A DNA stretch of 22,905 bases from Entamoeba invadens IP1 (Eukaryota > Evosea > Mastigamoebida > Endamoebidae), in the NCBI RefSeq assembly GCF_000330505.1, contig NW_004440337.1, positions 14,213 through 37,117 on the forward strand, in the 5' to 3' direction. Positions 1-9,850 of the stretch are shown here, piece by piece (positions within the stretch are counted from its first letter, which is position 1; each line of letters starts with the position of its first letter). A model generated the notes under the pieces. The model was given only the letters and a program-made list of their open reading frames with translations. It made no database searches and was not told where the DNA came from. The translations under genes and the position numbers were made by a program.

Positions 1-318
1 TCAGTCTTCTCCATGTCATCCTTCAATACTTGGATTTGAGCTTCGTAGTCGGCTTTCTGTGCTTTCAACATATCAGAGTCATTAAGTCCGTCTTCAATTC
101 TCTTTGTCAACTCAGCAATTTTTCTCTGAGCATCTTTATTGGAAGAATCAAGTTTTTCTGTTCTTATCTTCTAATTCGTCTTTCTCCGAGTTCAAAGCAA
201 AAATCTTCTTATCACTTGCATTCTTGGCCGAAGTCAAAGCAGCAGTCTTTGTCTTCCCTGCTTGCAATTGTTGGTTATACCCATCTCTCTCGTCTGAAAC
301 CTTCTTGTTTTGAGTAAC
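1..318 (-). pseudogene. Myosin-II-like tail fragment, truncated at window edge
   Basis: Read on the minus strand, this stretch encodes a charged Lys/Glu/Ala-rich coiled coil with heptad spacing, including the run ELEDKNRK, followed in another frame by KIAELTKRIEDG. It has no myosin motor motifs. A one-base A insertion near 155-160, compared with the sister copy at 2571-2745, shifts the frame, so it cannot be read as one protein. Positions 1-175 are an almost identical inverted copy of 2571-2745. From 176 to 318 the coding character continues on this arm only. Coding character stops at about 318, where AT-rich DNA begins. The best guess is a tail fragment of a conventional myosin heavy chain; another long coiled-coil protein is possible. 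Confidence 0.6.
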
Positions 319-2570
319 TTGTATTGTTTTTTGAAAAATAAAGTATTTGAGATAATTGAAATCCAAAAATACACTTTTACAACTTTTTAATTATTATACA
401 TTATGATAAATAAACTATTCGTTATAGTTTTTTTAAATATAATTTCCACTTTCTGTTTGAAATGTATTGATTATTTCCTTTAATCTCGTCCAAGTAATTA
501 TTACATTAAAAAATGACCAGGCAATTATTGTTTATAATAATTATATAACAACATATAATTTATTATAGTTTAATTTTTTGGAAATAGTATCAATAAAGTT
601 AATTAAAGGTATCATTTTATTATATTTTAATTATATTGAACATAATAAAAAGAAATTATTATAAATAATTTTATTTATTTTAAATTAAGTCTTTTAAAAC
701 TAAATAAACATAAATAGTTTATTGCTAATTTACAAAGTCTAATATAAAGTAATTAATATATAAATTAATTTATAAAATGAGATAGATTTAAAAACCCTAA
801 AACACTTTATTTGGTTTGTTTCAATTGGATTGTTCCACATTTTTCAAAACAATAAAATATTGTAAAAAAACACAAAAACAAATTAGACAATTTATAAATA
901 ATTTAAAAAGGTTGTTTTTCCTTTTTTAATCGTCAATTTGCCTTATTATACAATTAAAACGATTACAATATAATTAAACTTATTTAAAAATATAGTTAAA
1001 ATTGGTTTTTCTAATCTCGTTTTGCATTTTCTCCTGATGGTTCTTAATTTTTTTGTAGTTTTTGAAGCAAATTAAATTTTGTTTTACCACATTAAAAAAA
1101 CAATCAATGATTATGCGATATTTAGAAGGAATATATTTATATATAATACGTATTTTACTGTTCATTTTTAATTGCTATTTGTTCAATTTATAAGTTGTTT
1201 TATAAAACACCAAAAATAAAAATTGAATTTATTATTTAACCCCTTTGTTTGCATGCAAAATGATATTGTTTGTGAAAAATATCTCTGGAATAGACATAGT
1301 GTAGTTTATTATAATCTTAAGTTGCGTCTGTTTTTGATTTTTTTTATCATTTTGTTTTCACAAAAAAACTATTAAAAATTATTTTAGAGTTTTTTTTTTC
1401 AATGTTTTTAACAAAAAATTTTGAATAGTTTTTTCTACAACCAACTTTTGTATAAAGAAAATAATGAGTTGCTTTTAGTGTTCATAATCGGGCTAGTTAA
1501 ACATCATCTTATTAATTATTGTTGTTTTTTTAAAAAGTTTTTTTGAAACAACACAAAAATAGACAATTATATGGTTGACATTTATTCTGAAAAATGATGT
1601 CTTTGTAAAAGTCTTAATTAACCCGTTTTGTTTAATTTAATTCATGTGACGACTAGTATAAATTTGAATTAAAGGCAAATTATATGAAATTGTTTTTATT
1701 TTGAAGATTTATTTTTTTTTGTTTGCTATCCAAAAATGGTATCAATTTCAAAAAGCAAAAGATAAAATGTAATTGATTTAATTAAATTGGTATATACATT
1801 AACTTAAATAATATATACAATTTTTAATTTGATATACATGTTTTATTATAATAAGTGTTGATAAATTGAAAAACATTTTGATGTCACATTTTGATATATT
1901 ATTTATTTTAAAGATCAATTTAATAAACGAAACAATCATGTTATAAATTTGTATTATAATAAATCATTAAAAATTTATAATAATATTAATACATTTTGTT
2001 TGGTTACATCAATGTATTTTTATAAATAAACAAAATCAATCTTGTTTTTTAGTGTTTTTTACTAATAGTTAATTTACTATATATTGTCAAATTATATTAT
2101 ATTTTTATTTCATAAAATAGTCTATCGATCTTTTTCGAAGTTATATTGTTTAGACAAAATGAATTGACTTTATTAAACTATTAAATTATAGTTAATTATA
2201 TTAAAAAATTTGTTATGTTTATTACAAAAGATTTTATGAAAATTTATCTTGATTATAAACTATTACATTTAATTTTACTTATAATTAATTTACTATATAT
2301 TAAAGGATTAATTAAATTGAATTTGTCATTATTTCAGTATACATTATTGCCAAATTTGTTCAATAACAATATAAAAATAAATAAAAGTTGGTTAAAGAAC
2401 CAAATGGAATAAAAGTATCAAAAAACAAAAATTAACTTTGTTTTTAGTGAAAATATTGGTGATAATAAACAATTGTTTTTTTCTCAAGTGTTTTTTTGGG
2501 AAATTGTTAAGAGGGGCTCCCTGTTTTTGAAAAGCAAAAAATGGCAAAATTGACGAACGCCTGATCGTGG
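319..2570. other. AT-rich non-coding spacer
   Basis: This is about 2.2 kb of extremely AT-rich sequence full of poly-A/T runs. The few open frames (for example on the minus strand at 980-1165 and the plus strand at 2215-2412) are Ile/Leu/Asn/Lys-rich translations of AT-rich DNA with no recognisable motif, so I do not call genes. Its right part holds one copy of a diverged direct repeat (2067-2220). The last 100 bp before the myosin-like segment (about 2470-2570) is less AT-rich and does not match the corresponding flank of the left arm, so it marks a breakpoint. Confidence 0.6.
2067..2220 (+). repeat. Diverged direct repeat, copy A
   Basis: The order of short blocks here is AATTTACTATAT, TGTCAA, a TCTAT-GATCTTTT block, and AAACTATTAAATTATA followed by TTAATTATAT. 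The same order recurs at 4945-5080 in the same orientation, with substitutions and indels. The two copies lie on either side of the plus-strand myosin-tail pseudogene. The family is unknown. Because the DNA is AT-rich, chance similarity is a concern, but the ordered blocks over about 140 bp make common origin likely. Confidence 0.5.
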
Positions 2571-4546
2571 TTAGAAGATAAGAACAGAAAACTTGGTTCT
2601 TCTAAAAAAGATGCTCAGAGAAAAATTGCTGAGTTGACAAAGAGAATTGAAGACGGACTTAATGACTCTGATATGTTGAAAGCACAGAAGGCCGACTACG
2701 AAGCTCAAATCCAAGTATTGAAGGATGACATGGAGAAGACTGAAAACGACATGGCTGGTGCTATATCGAATATGAACCAAAAAGACGTTGAAATTAATAA
2801 CTTGAATGAATAACATGCCTAAACTATTAATAAGAAAGACAAGCTTGAAGCTGATGCTGAGAATATGAATAGAAAGAAAGATGCTCAAGAGAAGCAACTG
2901 GCTCAATTGAAGGCTGACAATGACAATTTGACTAAAGCCAAATCTATTGTCGATGCCAAATTAGAAGACGCTGAAAGAGAAAAAGCTGCTCTTAACGAAG
3001 AAGTTGAAGCCGCAAATGAGAAGTTGAGAATCACTAAGAACGACTTGGGAAGAACCAAAGCCGAACTTGACCAACTCCAACAGAACTTTGACTATTTCAA
3101 GAAGAATGCCGACACCGATGCTGCTGATAAGAAGAAACTCAATGGAACTGTTAATGAGAGCAATAAGAAGATTTAGGAATTGAGTGCCAAAGTCGACAAA
3201 TTTACTCACAAGAACAAGAAGTTGCTGAAGCAAACAAAGGTTCGAAACAGTCAAGAAGGACAAATTTGCGAAAGAAAAAGAAGCGAAGAAGTTGAAAGCA
3301 GAAAACGATGAAATTAAAGAGAAGGTGAAGAACTTGGCGAATGACAGATACCAACTTTCTTCTGAAAAGAAGAAGCTTCAAGACGAATATGACCAACTCA
3401 ATAACTCAGTCTTTGGACATGAAGATGAGACCAACAACTTGAATGGTTCAATCAAAAAGTTACAAAGAGACTTAGAAACAAACAACACTGAGTTGACTGA
3501 ATTAAGAGACAGAACGGCTAAAGACAAGAAGAAAATAGCCGATTTGGAACAACAAGTACAAGATCTTGAAGATAGACCAGTTGGGACTTCAAATACTGAT
3601 CAAACTGAAGTCATCAAGAGAGACAACCAAATCGCTGATTTGGAAAAGGCAGTTGCTGCGTTGAAAGATCAGAACACTCAACTTGATGCTGCTAAGAAGG
3701 ATATGAAGAAGCAGTCTGTCGAAGACGCTTCGAAGATTGAGAATTATGAACCACAGATTAATGCACTTGAAGCACAAAAGAAGATGGCTTTGGACAACAA
3801 AGCGGAGGCTGAGAAGACTGCTGCTGACCAATCTGATAGAAGAAAGAAGAAAGAATACTAAGTCAAAGCACTCAATGCACAAGTCTCGTCACTTAAAGTT
3901 TTAGTCAGTGCACCGGCTTCTGTTGCTCAAGAAGAAGAAAAGAACATGTTGAATGCAAGAATTGTTGAAATCCAAACTCAACTTGATGAAGAAAGACAGA
4001 AAGCTGACAGTGCAGATGCTGCTCGAAAGGCTGATTCACAGAAGGAACTTGAGAAGGAGAGAGCAATGAAACAAGAGGCTGACAAAGAAACTCAAAAACT
4101 TATAGCTAAAGTCACCAATTCAGAAGCTAAATTGACGGACCCTGATGCTACTGGAGCTTTTATTGCTAAATTGAAAGCGAAATATGAAACAGAATTGGAA
4201 GGAATCGAAACAGAAAAGAAAGAAGCACATAACGCGGCTGTTAAAGCTAAGAAACAAGCCAAACAGTATGCCAGAAAGGTTGAAGAGGCTGAAAGAAAGC
4301 TTGCAGAATTCGAACAGAAGAGTCTACAATTAACACTCAAATTGGTAAGACACAAACCGATTTGAAGAAGACACGACATTCAGTCAGAGACGGCCAGATG
4401 AGAATTGTTGAGTTGGAAGACATATCAGAAAATTTGGTGAAGATCTGAACAACAAACAACTTGAAGTTGATCGGGTGAGTGCAATTACTTTTGAAGACTA
4501 AGAACAATTCGATTTAAGTAAAACAAGAAAAGACAAGGATAAATAA
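2571..4546 (+). pseudogene. Myosin-II-like heavy-chain tail pseudogene
   Basis: About 650 codons of continuous alpha-helical coiled coil, rich in Lys, Glu, Ala, Gln and Leu with a-d heptad spacing. Typical runs are EDAEREKAALNEEVEAANEK and KVEEAERKLAEFEQK. The segment ends in a short basic tail (SKTRKDKDK) before TAA at 4544, as in conventional myosin rods. No motor domain or IQ motif is present, so this is only the C-terminal part of a tail. The frame is broken repeatedly: in-frame TAA at 2811, 2820, 3859 and 4499, TAG at 3174, and frameshifts near 3240, 4325 and 4435. Several stops are one C-to-T change from CAA or CAG. The left end starts abruptly at 2571 with no start codon. In Entamoeba, myosin II works in cortical contraction and receptor capping; this copy is not expected to. 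Paramyosin-like or other coiled-coil families are alternatives. Confidence 0.65.
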
Positions 4547-4697
4547 TTATTATTGTTATAGTTTTTTTAGATTAAAATCTGGTTAAAATACAAGAGTCTA
4601 GTTATTTAAAATATAATATTTTTATTATTATTTTATAGTTTAATTTCAACTAGATGCCTCGAGTCTTTGAAAGATAGGCTTGAACTTGGAGTCTTAC

Positions 4698-4721
4698 TTA
4701 GAGTCTATGGGTAGACTCTAA
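4698..4721. repeat. Perfect 10-bp hairpin with 4-nt loop
   Basis: TTAGAGTCTA at 4698-4707 is followed by the loop TGGG and the exact reverse complement TAGACTCTAA at 4712-4721. Two further GAGTC words lie just upstream (about 4669 and 4689), so the motif is locally reiterated. It lies about 150 bp downstream of the myosin-tail pseudogene. There is no U tract typical of a polymerase III terminator directly after it. The function is unknown. Confidence 0.7.
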
Positions 4722-4944
4722 TAATTCCAAAAAATGCCTTTTCAAATAATTTTCATTTAGTGACGGATATTTCCGATGACAAAATAGATTGGTGATGTTC
4801 TATTTTTAATAAGAAACCAGAGTTTTATAACAAAATGATACAAATTGATTTAATCATATTAACTTTATCTGTAGAACGCAAAAATACATTTAAAAGTAGC
4901 GACTTATCTTAACAACATCACTGATGTTTTTATTTATTTAAAAT

Positions 4945-5080
4945 AGTCAATTTACTATATTCTGTCAATTGTAATATTCTAATTATGTCTATTGATCTTT
5001 TCTTAGTATTTTGTTGCTTTAAAATTTGTGTTACCAAACTATTAAATTATAATTAATTATATCAACATTTGTGCTATTTG
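4945..5080 (+). repeat. Diverged direct repeat, copy B
   Basis: This is the second copy of the block series seen at 2067-2220, in the same orientation. It is shorter by about 18 bp, with best conservation at its right end (AAACTATTAAATTATA). Confidence 0.5.
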
Positions 5081-5200
5081 TTTTCAAATTAAAAATATTA
5101 ACTTTAATATGATTCTAATATATTTTACTATAGTTTGTAGTTTGAAAAAACCCATAATAAATAAAATACCAAACTACTTTTCAATTGATATACTTCATAA

Positions 5201-5415
5201 AGATACAACGGGACACAAAGAGTAGATATGCCGCAACTGTCGAAACTTGTTGAACCCGGCGAGTTGCGGCGTCGTGAATCCATCTTCAGAAGATACAAGA
5301 CACAAAGAGGAGATGCCTGAAAAAAGAAACATCAAGATATCCTAATCGAGTGTTCGTTCCAGTGTTAGTTTGAAGGGTGAAACCCGTTTTCTTTCAGTCT
5401 GTCCGGCCCTTCAAA
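5201..5415. other. GC-richer structured island, possible non-coding RNA
   Basis: This is the most GC-rich intergenic stretch in the window. It contains a short direct repeat built on AGATACAA-GACACAAAGAG-AGAT-GCC at 5201-5232 and 5291-5317. It has a stem of CCGCAACT (5231-5238) with AGTTGCGG (5262-5269), which can extend to 11 pairs at 5228-5238/5262-5272 with one G-T wobble. A second stem pairs TTTGAAGGG (5369-5377) with CCCTTCAAA (5407-5415). I found no match to U1, U2, U6, tRNA or 5S sequences I know. On the minus strand a short open frame crosses the island, so a decayed coding piece is the main alternative. The strand is unassigned. Confidence 0.35.
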
Positions 5416-5534
5416 AAAACAGATTTTGTTACAACTTGTGTACATTAATTCAAGTTATGGTGACGTGGCAAATTACAAAAATGACACTTTGATGTCAACG
5501 TGTTGCAAAGTTTAAAAACAAAAGTGACAAAAAA

Positions 5535-6512
5535 TCAGTTAAGTTGGAAGACAACAACACTCTTGGGTGTGAATTTGTTATCAGTCAACTCGTTTTGTTT
5601 GGCGGTGTAAGTGGATGGTCTGCAATAACTACCATCAATGCCTTTCTTGCACACACGTATATCACAACCACCACCAAATCCAAAAAGATATTGATTATCT
5701 TGAGAATTCATCCAAAATTCATAATTGTCATTTCCACTTTTACCAAACTTTTTTGGATTCAAAGTGCCACTTCTCACAAGTGAAAAAATGTAAGAGCTGC
5801 CACTATTGAGCCAATTGCTAACTATATTAATATTTCCAGTAAACACGCCACCAAATTTGTTGTGATTTGTGTTTTCTATTAAAAAGCACAAGTTGCTTTT
5901 GTTCATAACTTTTTTATCAAACACAGAATTGTTCAGTGACCAGTTGTCTTTATCCGAATTAAACACAACACTCCCAATTTTCATTCCCGTCAACTTCTCA
6001 AGACCGGCTTCTTCTTCAAGTGTGATGTGTTCTCTTTTCATTCTTTCTTGTTCTTCTTCATCGTGTTGTCTCTTTGAGTTGATGTATTTCTCTGATTTAA
6101 TAATTTGATCAATTTTATTGTTTTTTGCTTGTTTGATTCTGTTGATTTCATCTTCAAGTGGTTGTATGTCCATTTTGCACTTCTCCTCATAAAGTGCTAT
6201 TTTGATATTGAATATCTCATACAACTTGTTGTTGTTGCTTTCTGTTGAGTACAGACTTATCTCACTTTTGATTTTATTTGATGCGTTATCCAAATCAGTG
6301 ACGATTGTGTTGAGTGAAGTTGTGATGTTCTTCTTTCTCTCAAATACCTCATCAAGTCTGTCGAAGTGTCCCTCTGCATTTTCAATGCGTTGATCAATAA
6401 CAAGTGACTTGTTGTCAACAAAGTTGTATTCCTTATTATTTTTGTGGAGGTCTGACACCGCCTTTGCTGCGTTAGTGCAGAGTGCTGAGAGTGCTGTTAA
6501 CTCGTTTTCCAT
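5535..6512 (-). CDS. Coiled-coil plus TLDc-domain protein
   Basis: An uninterrupted 325-residue frame from ATG at 6512 to TAA at 5535. Residues 1-165 or so form charged alpha-helix and coiled coil (for example DEEEQERMKREHITLEEEAG near 151-170). Residues 178-325 form a TLDc-like domain: W191, the VFDKK segment (197-201), LCFLIE (208-213), NKFGG (218-222), YIFSL (241-245), KKFG (254-257), the Gly-rich LFGFGGG (276-282) and the terminal FTPKSVVVFQLN. This layout recurs in many Entamoeba TLDc proteins. TLDc proteins elsewhere are linked to oxidation resistance and V-ATPase regulation; the role here is unknown. There is no signal peptide or membrane segment, so it is probably cytosolic. A second TLDc gene lies at the right window edge. 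The family call is firm; function is not. Confidence 0.85.
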   Translation of the reverse strand: MENELTALSALCTNAAKAVSDLHKNNKEYNFVDNKSLVIDQRIENAEGHFDRLDEVFERKKNITTSLNTIVTDLDNASNKIKSEISLYSTESNNNKLYEIFNIKIALYEEKCKMDIQPLEDEINRIKQAKNNKIDQIIKSEKYINSKRQHDEEEQERMKREHITLEEEAGLEKLTGMKIGSVVFNSDKDNWSLNNSVFDKKVMNKSNLCFLIENTNHNKFGGVFTGNINIVSNWLNSGSSYIFSLVRSGTLNPKKFGKSGNDNYEFWMNSQDNQYLFGFGGGCDIRVCKKGIDGSYCRPSTYTAKQNELTDNKFTPKSVVVFQLN

Positions 6513-7700
6513 TGTATGTTAATAGAGTTTATTCGTTTTTATATTTAATTTTATATAAATCTCATTCAAAAACATTATTACCTCATACATAATGTTTTTT
6601 TTCGATTAAAAACCAAAATAAAATATTCAAACTTACATAAAATGATTTTAATTTCAAGAAGGGTCTATCACGGAACAGCGAAAAATTTGGAACTCGTCCC
6701 AAAAATGCATTTTAAAATGAAAAGGTGTATTTTTTATTTGTTTTTATGCCAAAAATAAAGTAGTTTTAGTAAAATCCATAGTTATGTTTGTTTTTGCGAT
6801 CTCCAAAAAATTTTCTTTACAGACGGGTATTTTTTGCCGCGGTCGTTTTTTTACTTAAAACGTTAGTTAACAACAAAACTATATAATATTAAAATGTATA
6901 GTATAAAAATAAATAGTTTATTAATATAATATTTATACTATACATAAAAAACTATTAATTATAATTGATAATATTATAAAAAATAAGTAATTGTTTAATA
7001 ACGATTAAATAATAATTTAACTTGTTAAAATATAATTTGTTATTAAATATACTTTTTTTAAACATGGTTAAGTGAAATCAACCAGAACAGAGCTGTCACC
7101 TTGCGATTACTTGTTAAAATTAATTTATTGTTGCTTTTCATCACTTTCAAACACCAGATAGTGGTTTAATATACCAAATTAAATAATATAAAATGTAATA
7201 AAATGGATTATAACAAAACTTTGAATCACGATACTTGGTGTTGTTTATAATTAGTTTGTTTTATAAACGTGCAATACTTTGATAGAACAGAAGAGTTATT
7301 ATTCGTAGGAAAACAAGTGAAACTACTCTGTTTATCATTGGTGCATAAACAGAGTGTTTGAAACAAAACAACTTCAATTAACTTCATTCTATTGTTTAAT
7401 CTTTTTATAATTTCATCAAAGCTATTATCGAATCATATATTTACTTAAAAACTGTCAGTCAGTTTGTTTGTTGGTGTGTTTAAATATAGATCATATTTAA
7501 TTTAATTTGAAATAATAATTACAATTATTATTATTGATTTTATTAATAAAATATTAAAGAATATTATATAAAAGTACTATATAACAAGTCAGTGAAAAAA
7601 TCTGGCTTGTTTTAAATTATAATATTTATTGTTATATGTTATAAACATTAAAATATTTCAAAAACAAAACCAAAAAACTAAAAATAAAATACTTATAAAA
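6513..7700. other. Intergenic region
   Basis: AT-rich spacer upstream of the TLDc gene. About 6655-6850 is less AT-rich (including CACGGAACAGCG and GCCGCGGTCG) and may be part of a dispersed repeat, but I see no second copy in the window. There is no coding sequence of note. Confidence 0.5.
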
Positions 7701-8581
7701 ATGTTGTTTGAAATTATTCCAATTCACCTCGATGAAACTAATGTTTTGAATACGAAAACGGAGTTTTGTAGTGACAGAAAAGTCCTTGAAATGGCTTGCA
7801 AAAGCGGAGCTTCGAGACAGTGAATTCTTCGCAACGACATACAGCTGGTAAGATGTGAAATATGTGGGGTTTGTTGAGCCAAAACATGTTTCCGTTATGT
7901 TGCTTTGTGTTTGTATTACTATTACACACAAATGACACAAACAACTGAATTAATTAAGGACGAAACAATCAAACAACGAATTAGAAATTTGGTGGATTTC
8001 TTGTTGTATCTAGATTAAAAGAATCTTACAAAGCCAGACTATTCGATTTGGGAGGAAAGCATAGACGCATTGACTTCCTTAAGTATCCCACCGCAGTACT
8101 GTGGATTCACACAAATTCATGGCCACCACAGATTTTTGGCGGCTGCTATGATGGTAGAAAAGTATTACAAAGATACTAAAAGAGCTGAATTACGAGAAAG
8201 AGCAGGCAGGACCGATCAACTTCATTTGAGAAATTGTTCTGGATTGAAGAGAAAGGACACTTTGTCCAAGTTATTTGGACAACAAAAGCAGAAAGTGATT
8301 ATCGACACATTGACTGCAACTATGGCGTTCAATAACATTGTAACTGATCAAATAAAGATAAAAAACACTTTGATAACATCAGAAAGTTCAACACCAAACT
8401 TGAATGCGGCATTGCAAAATATCCACAAGACTCATACTTCTATTTTTCAAAGTGGAATATTGGAGGAAAAGAAGTCAGTGAAGAAAGCCCACTATGGTGA
8501 GAAGCTGTAGACGGAATCACTGGCGACCCGATTATGTCGTCAATGCCTGATGTATACAAACACGCATGTGTGCAGTCATGA
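7701..8581 (+). pseudogene. Decayed GH15/glucoamylase-like glycosidase relic (tentative)
   Basis: Codon-like sequence runs through several frames with in-frame TAA at 8016 and TGA at 8498. One frame gives PDYSIWEE (8034-8057), then GHHRFLAAAMMVEKYY, followed by charged residues. This resembles the (D/S)LWEE and alpha-helix with small-residue pattern of (alpha/alpha)6 GH15-type glycosidases. In another frame GIAKYPQDSYF (8408-8440), followed by a Trp and Gly-Gly, recalls the G-x-x-R/K-Y-x-x-D-x-Y motif of the same group. Upstream, around 7770-7900, there is coding-like sequence I cannot place. If the call is right, the ancestral enzyme released glucose from alpha-glucan ends. Shifts between frames, stops and lack of a clean start mark it as dead or badly assembled. 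Another six-hairpin glycosidase is possible. Confidence 0.35.
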
Positions 8582-8723
8582 CAGCGCTTCAGAATCAACA
8601 ACTCTTCCCATTCTTTAATTATAAGAAGCGGTAATTTGGTAGTTTCGTAATTATTGTTATACTATAACATGTGTGCTGATATAAAATAATAATAGTATTA
8701 ATAAATTAACCAAATAATATATA

Positions 8724-9258
8724 ATGGGAGGAGTCGACTGATACTCAATGATAATCATTGGAAAAGACTTTGCAAGTGTCAAAGATTTCAAAGTTTTTAT
8801 GATAATCATCAGTCGAAAATTCAATTTATTGAATAAAATGTACCATTTTAATCTGATACATTTGACATCATAATAGGAAAACAAGTTGTTCCTAACATCG
8901 AGACTTACCATCTCTATTCAAAAGGTGATTTTGACACATTATTTACAAAAAGGTCATTCTTGATTTGATGACTCAAGAAGACGCATTGGTCTTCCACAGA
9001 ACATAGAGTGCACAAATGTTGTGTTTAGTCGAGAAGATGTCTCCTTTGGTTGTGAAATACCAACTTCAAAAGAGATGCAGTCGTTGTCATCATCATGTTT
9101 CAATTCATCAACTGAACAACTACAGTCTGGTCTCAAACCAGTCCTTCCCAAATCAAATATAAAGGTAGGTCGTTTTTTGTTTTTTTTTCGAAAAAACAAA
9201 ACTTATCCCAAACAACAAAAAAAACAAATAGGCTGTGTTAGCCAAAGTAAAAATTTGA
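8724..9258 (+). pseudogene. Unidentified decayed coding region with terminal intron
   Basis: From ATG at 8724 a short frame is cut by TGA. Later pieces in different frames read as plausible protein: DIIIGKQVVPNIETYHLYSK (about 8865-8925), then IGLPQNIECTNVVFSREDVS (about 8982-9041), then a Ser-rich stretch. The last piece runs to AAG at 9164. A GT...AG intron (9165-9231) then joins it in frame to AVLAKVKI and a stop at 9256-9258. I do not recognise the family. It follows the glycosidase-like relic on the same strand and could be its 3' part, but nothing links them by motif. The upstream stops suggest a pseudogene. Confidence 0.35.
9165..9231 (+). other. Candidate spliceosomal intron, 67 nt
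   Basis: It starts GTAGGT and ends AAATAG, is AT-rich with T and A tracts, and is of a length normal for Entamoeba introns. Removing it keeps the frame open for eight more codons to TGA, whereas the unspliced reading runs through low-complexity Phe/Lys sequence. Confidence 0.45.
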
Positions 9259-9850
9259 ATAACATTTTAGTGTCAAACAAAATGTTTTACAAACCAAATG
9301 AAAGATAATGTTATTTGTTACAAAAATAAGTTGGTAAAACTCAAAATAGAACATATTGACTTTGGCCAATGAATTGATATTGTTATAAGAAAATAAAAAC
9401 AAAAGTTTATCGTCGTTGTAATATGAAATATATAAATTGTGTTTTATCTCAATGAAAAATAGGGTGTGTAATTGAACCAAAGACAAACAAATTAATTACA
9501 TATTATTGATGTGGTATAACTATTCGTAGTACCACTTAATTCACAAAGTAAATATTACTTTATGAACATACAGTTTGTATATTATTATAGAAAGAGTTCA
9601 AGACTTTTATAGTTCGTTTTTTAAAAATAGATCAATAAAATGTTTTTAAATAACCAAACAATAAAATTGCCGTTAATTAATTATATTTTTGTTTATCCAA
9701 TATTAATTCGATATGTTAGAGAAAATATTTTTTTAATCATTTGTATATGATGTGATTCTGATATACTTTTCTACGATAGCAAATTTAATTATAATTACAA
9801 ACTATATTTGTCATTATTTGTAAAGTTGTTATTATTTTAAGCAAATATCA
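9259..9850. other. AT-rich spacer left of the hAT element
   Basis: AT-rich sequence with no coding region or repeat that I can support. It ends at the left target duplication of the hAT transposon. Confidence 0.5.

Larger units (their letters stand above)
4547..5194. other. Intergenic region with hairpin and repeat copy
   Basis: No coding sequence was seen on either strand. The region contains a perfect hairpin at 4698-4721 and the second copy of the diverged direct repeat at 4945-5080. The rest is AT-rich spacer. Confidence 0.5.

Noticed and set aside
980..1165. 61-codon minus-strand ORF
   Set aside because: Ile/Lys/Asn-rich translation of AT-rich DNA with no motif; such frames are expected by chance here.
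2215..2412. 65-codon plus-strand ORF starting MFITKDFMK
   Set aside because: It overlaps the repeat edge; the Leu/Ile/Asn composition is AT-driven and no family is evident.
2571..4379. Minus-strand Leu/Ser/Val/Phe-rich ORFs opposite the coiled coil
   Set aside because: Antisense of Lys/Glu/Leu codons gives Phe/Leu/Ser-rich frames that mimic membrane proteins; they are shadows.
2571..4546. Reassigned genetic code in which TAA/TAG encode Gln, as in ciliates
   Set aside because: The intact TLDc gene ends at TAA exactly after its conserved C-terminus and uses CAA/CAG for Gln. The myosin segment also has frameshifts, and other genes contain TGA lesions, so decay is simpler.
7632..7940. Minus-strand ORF of about 100 codons opposite the glycosidase-like relic
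   Set aside because: Antisense to sequence with better coding character on the plus strand; no recognisable motif.
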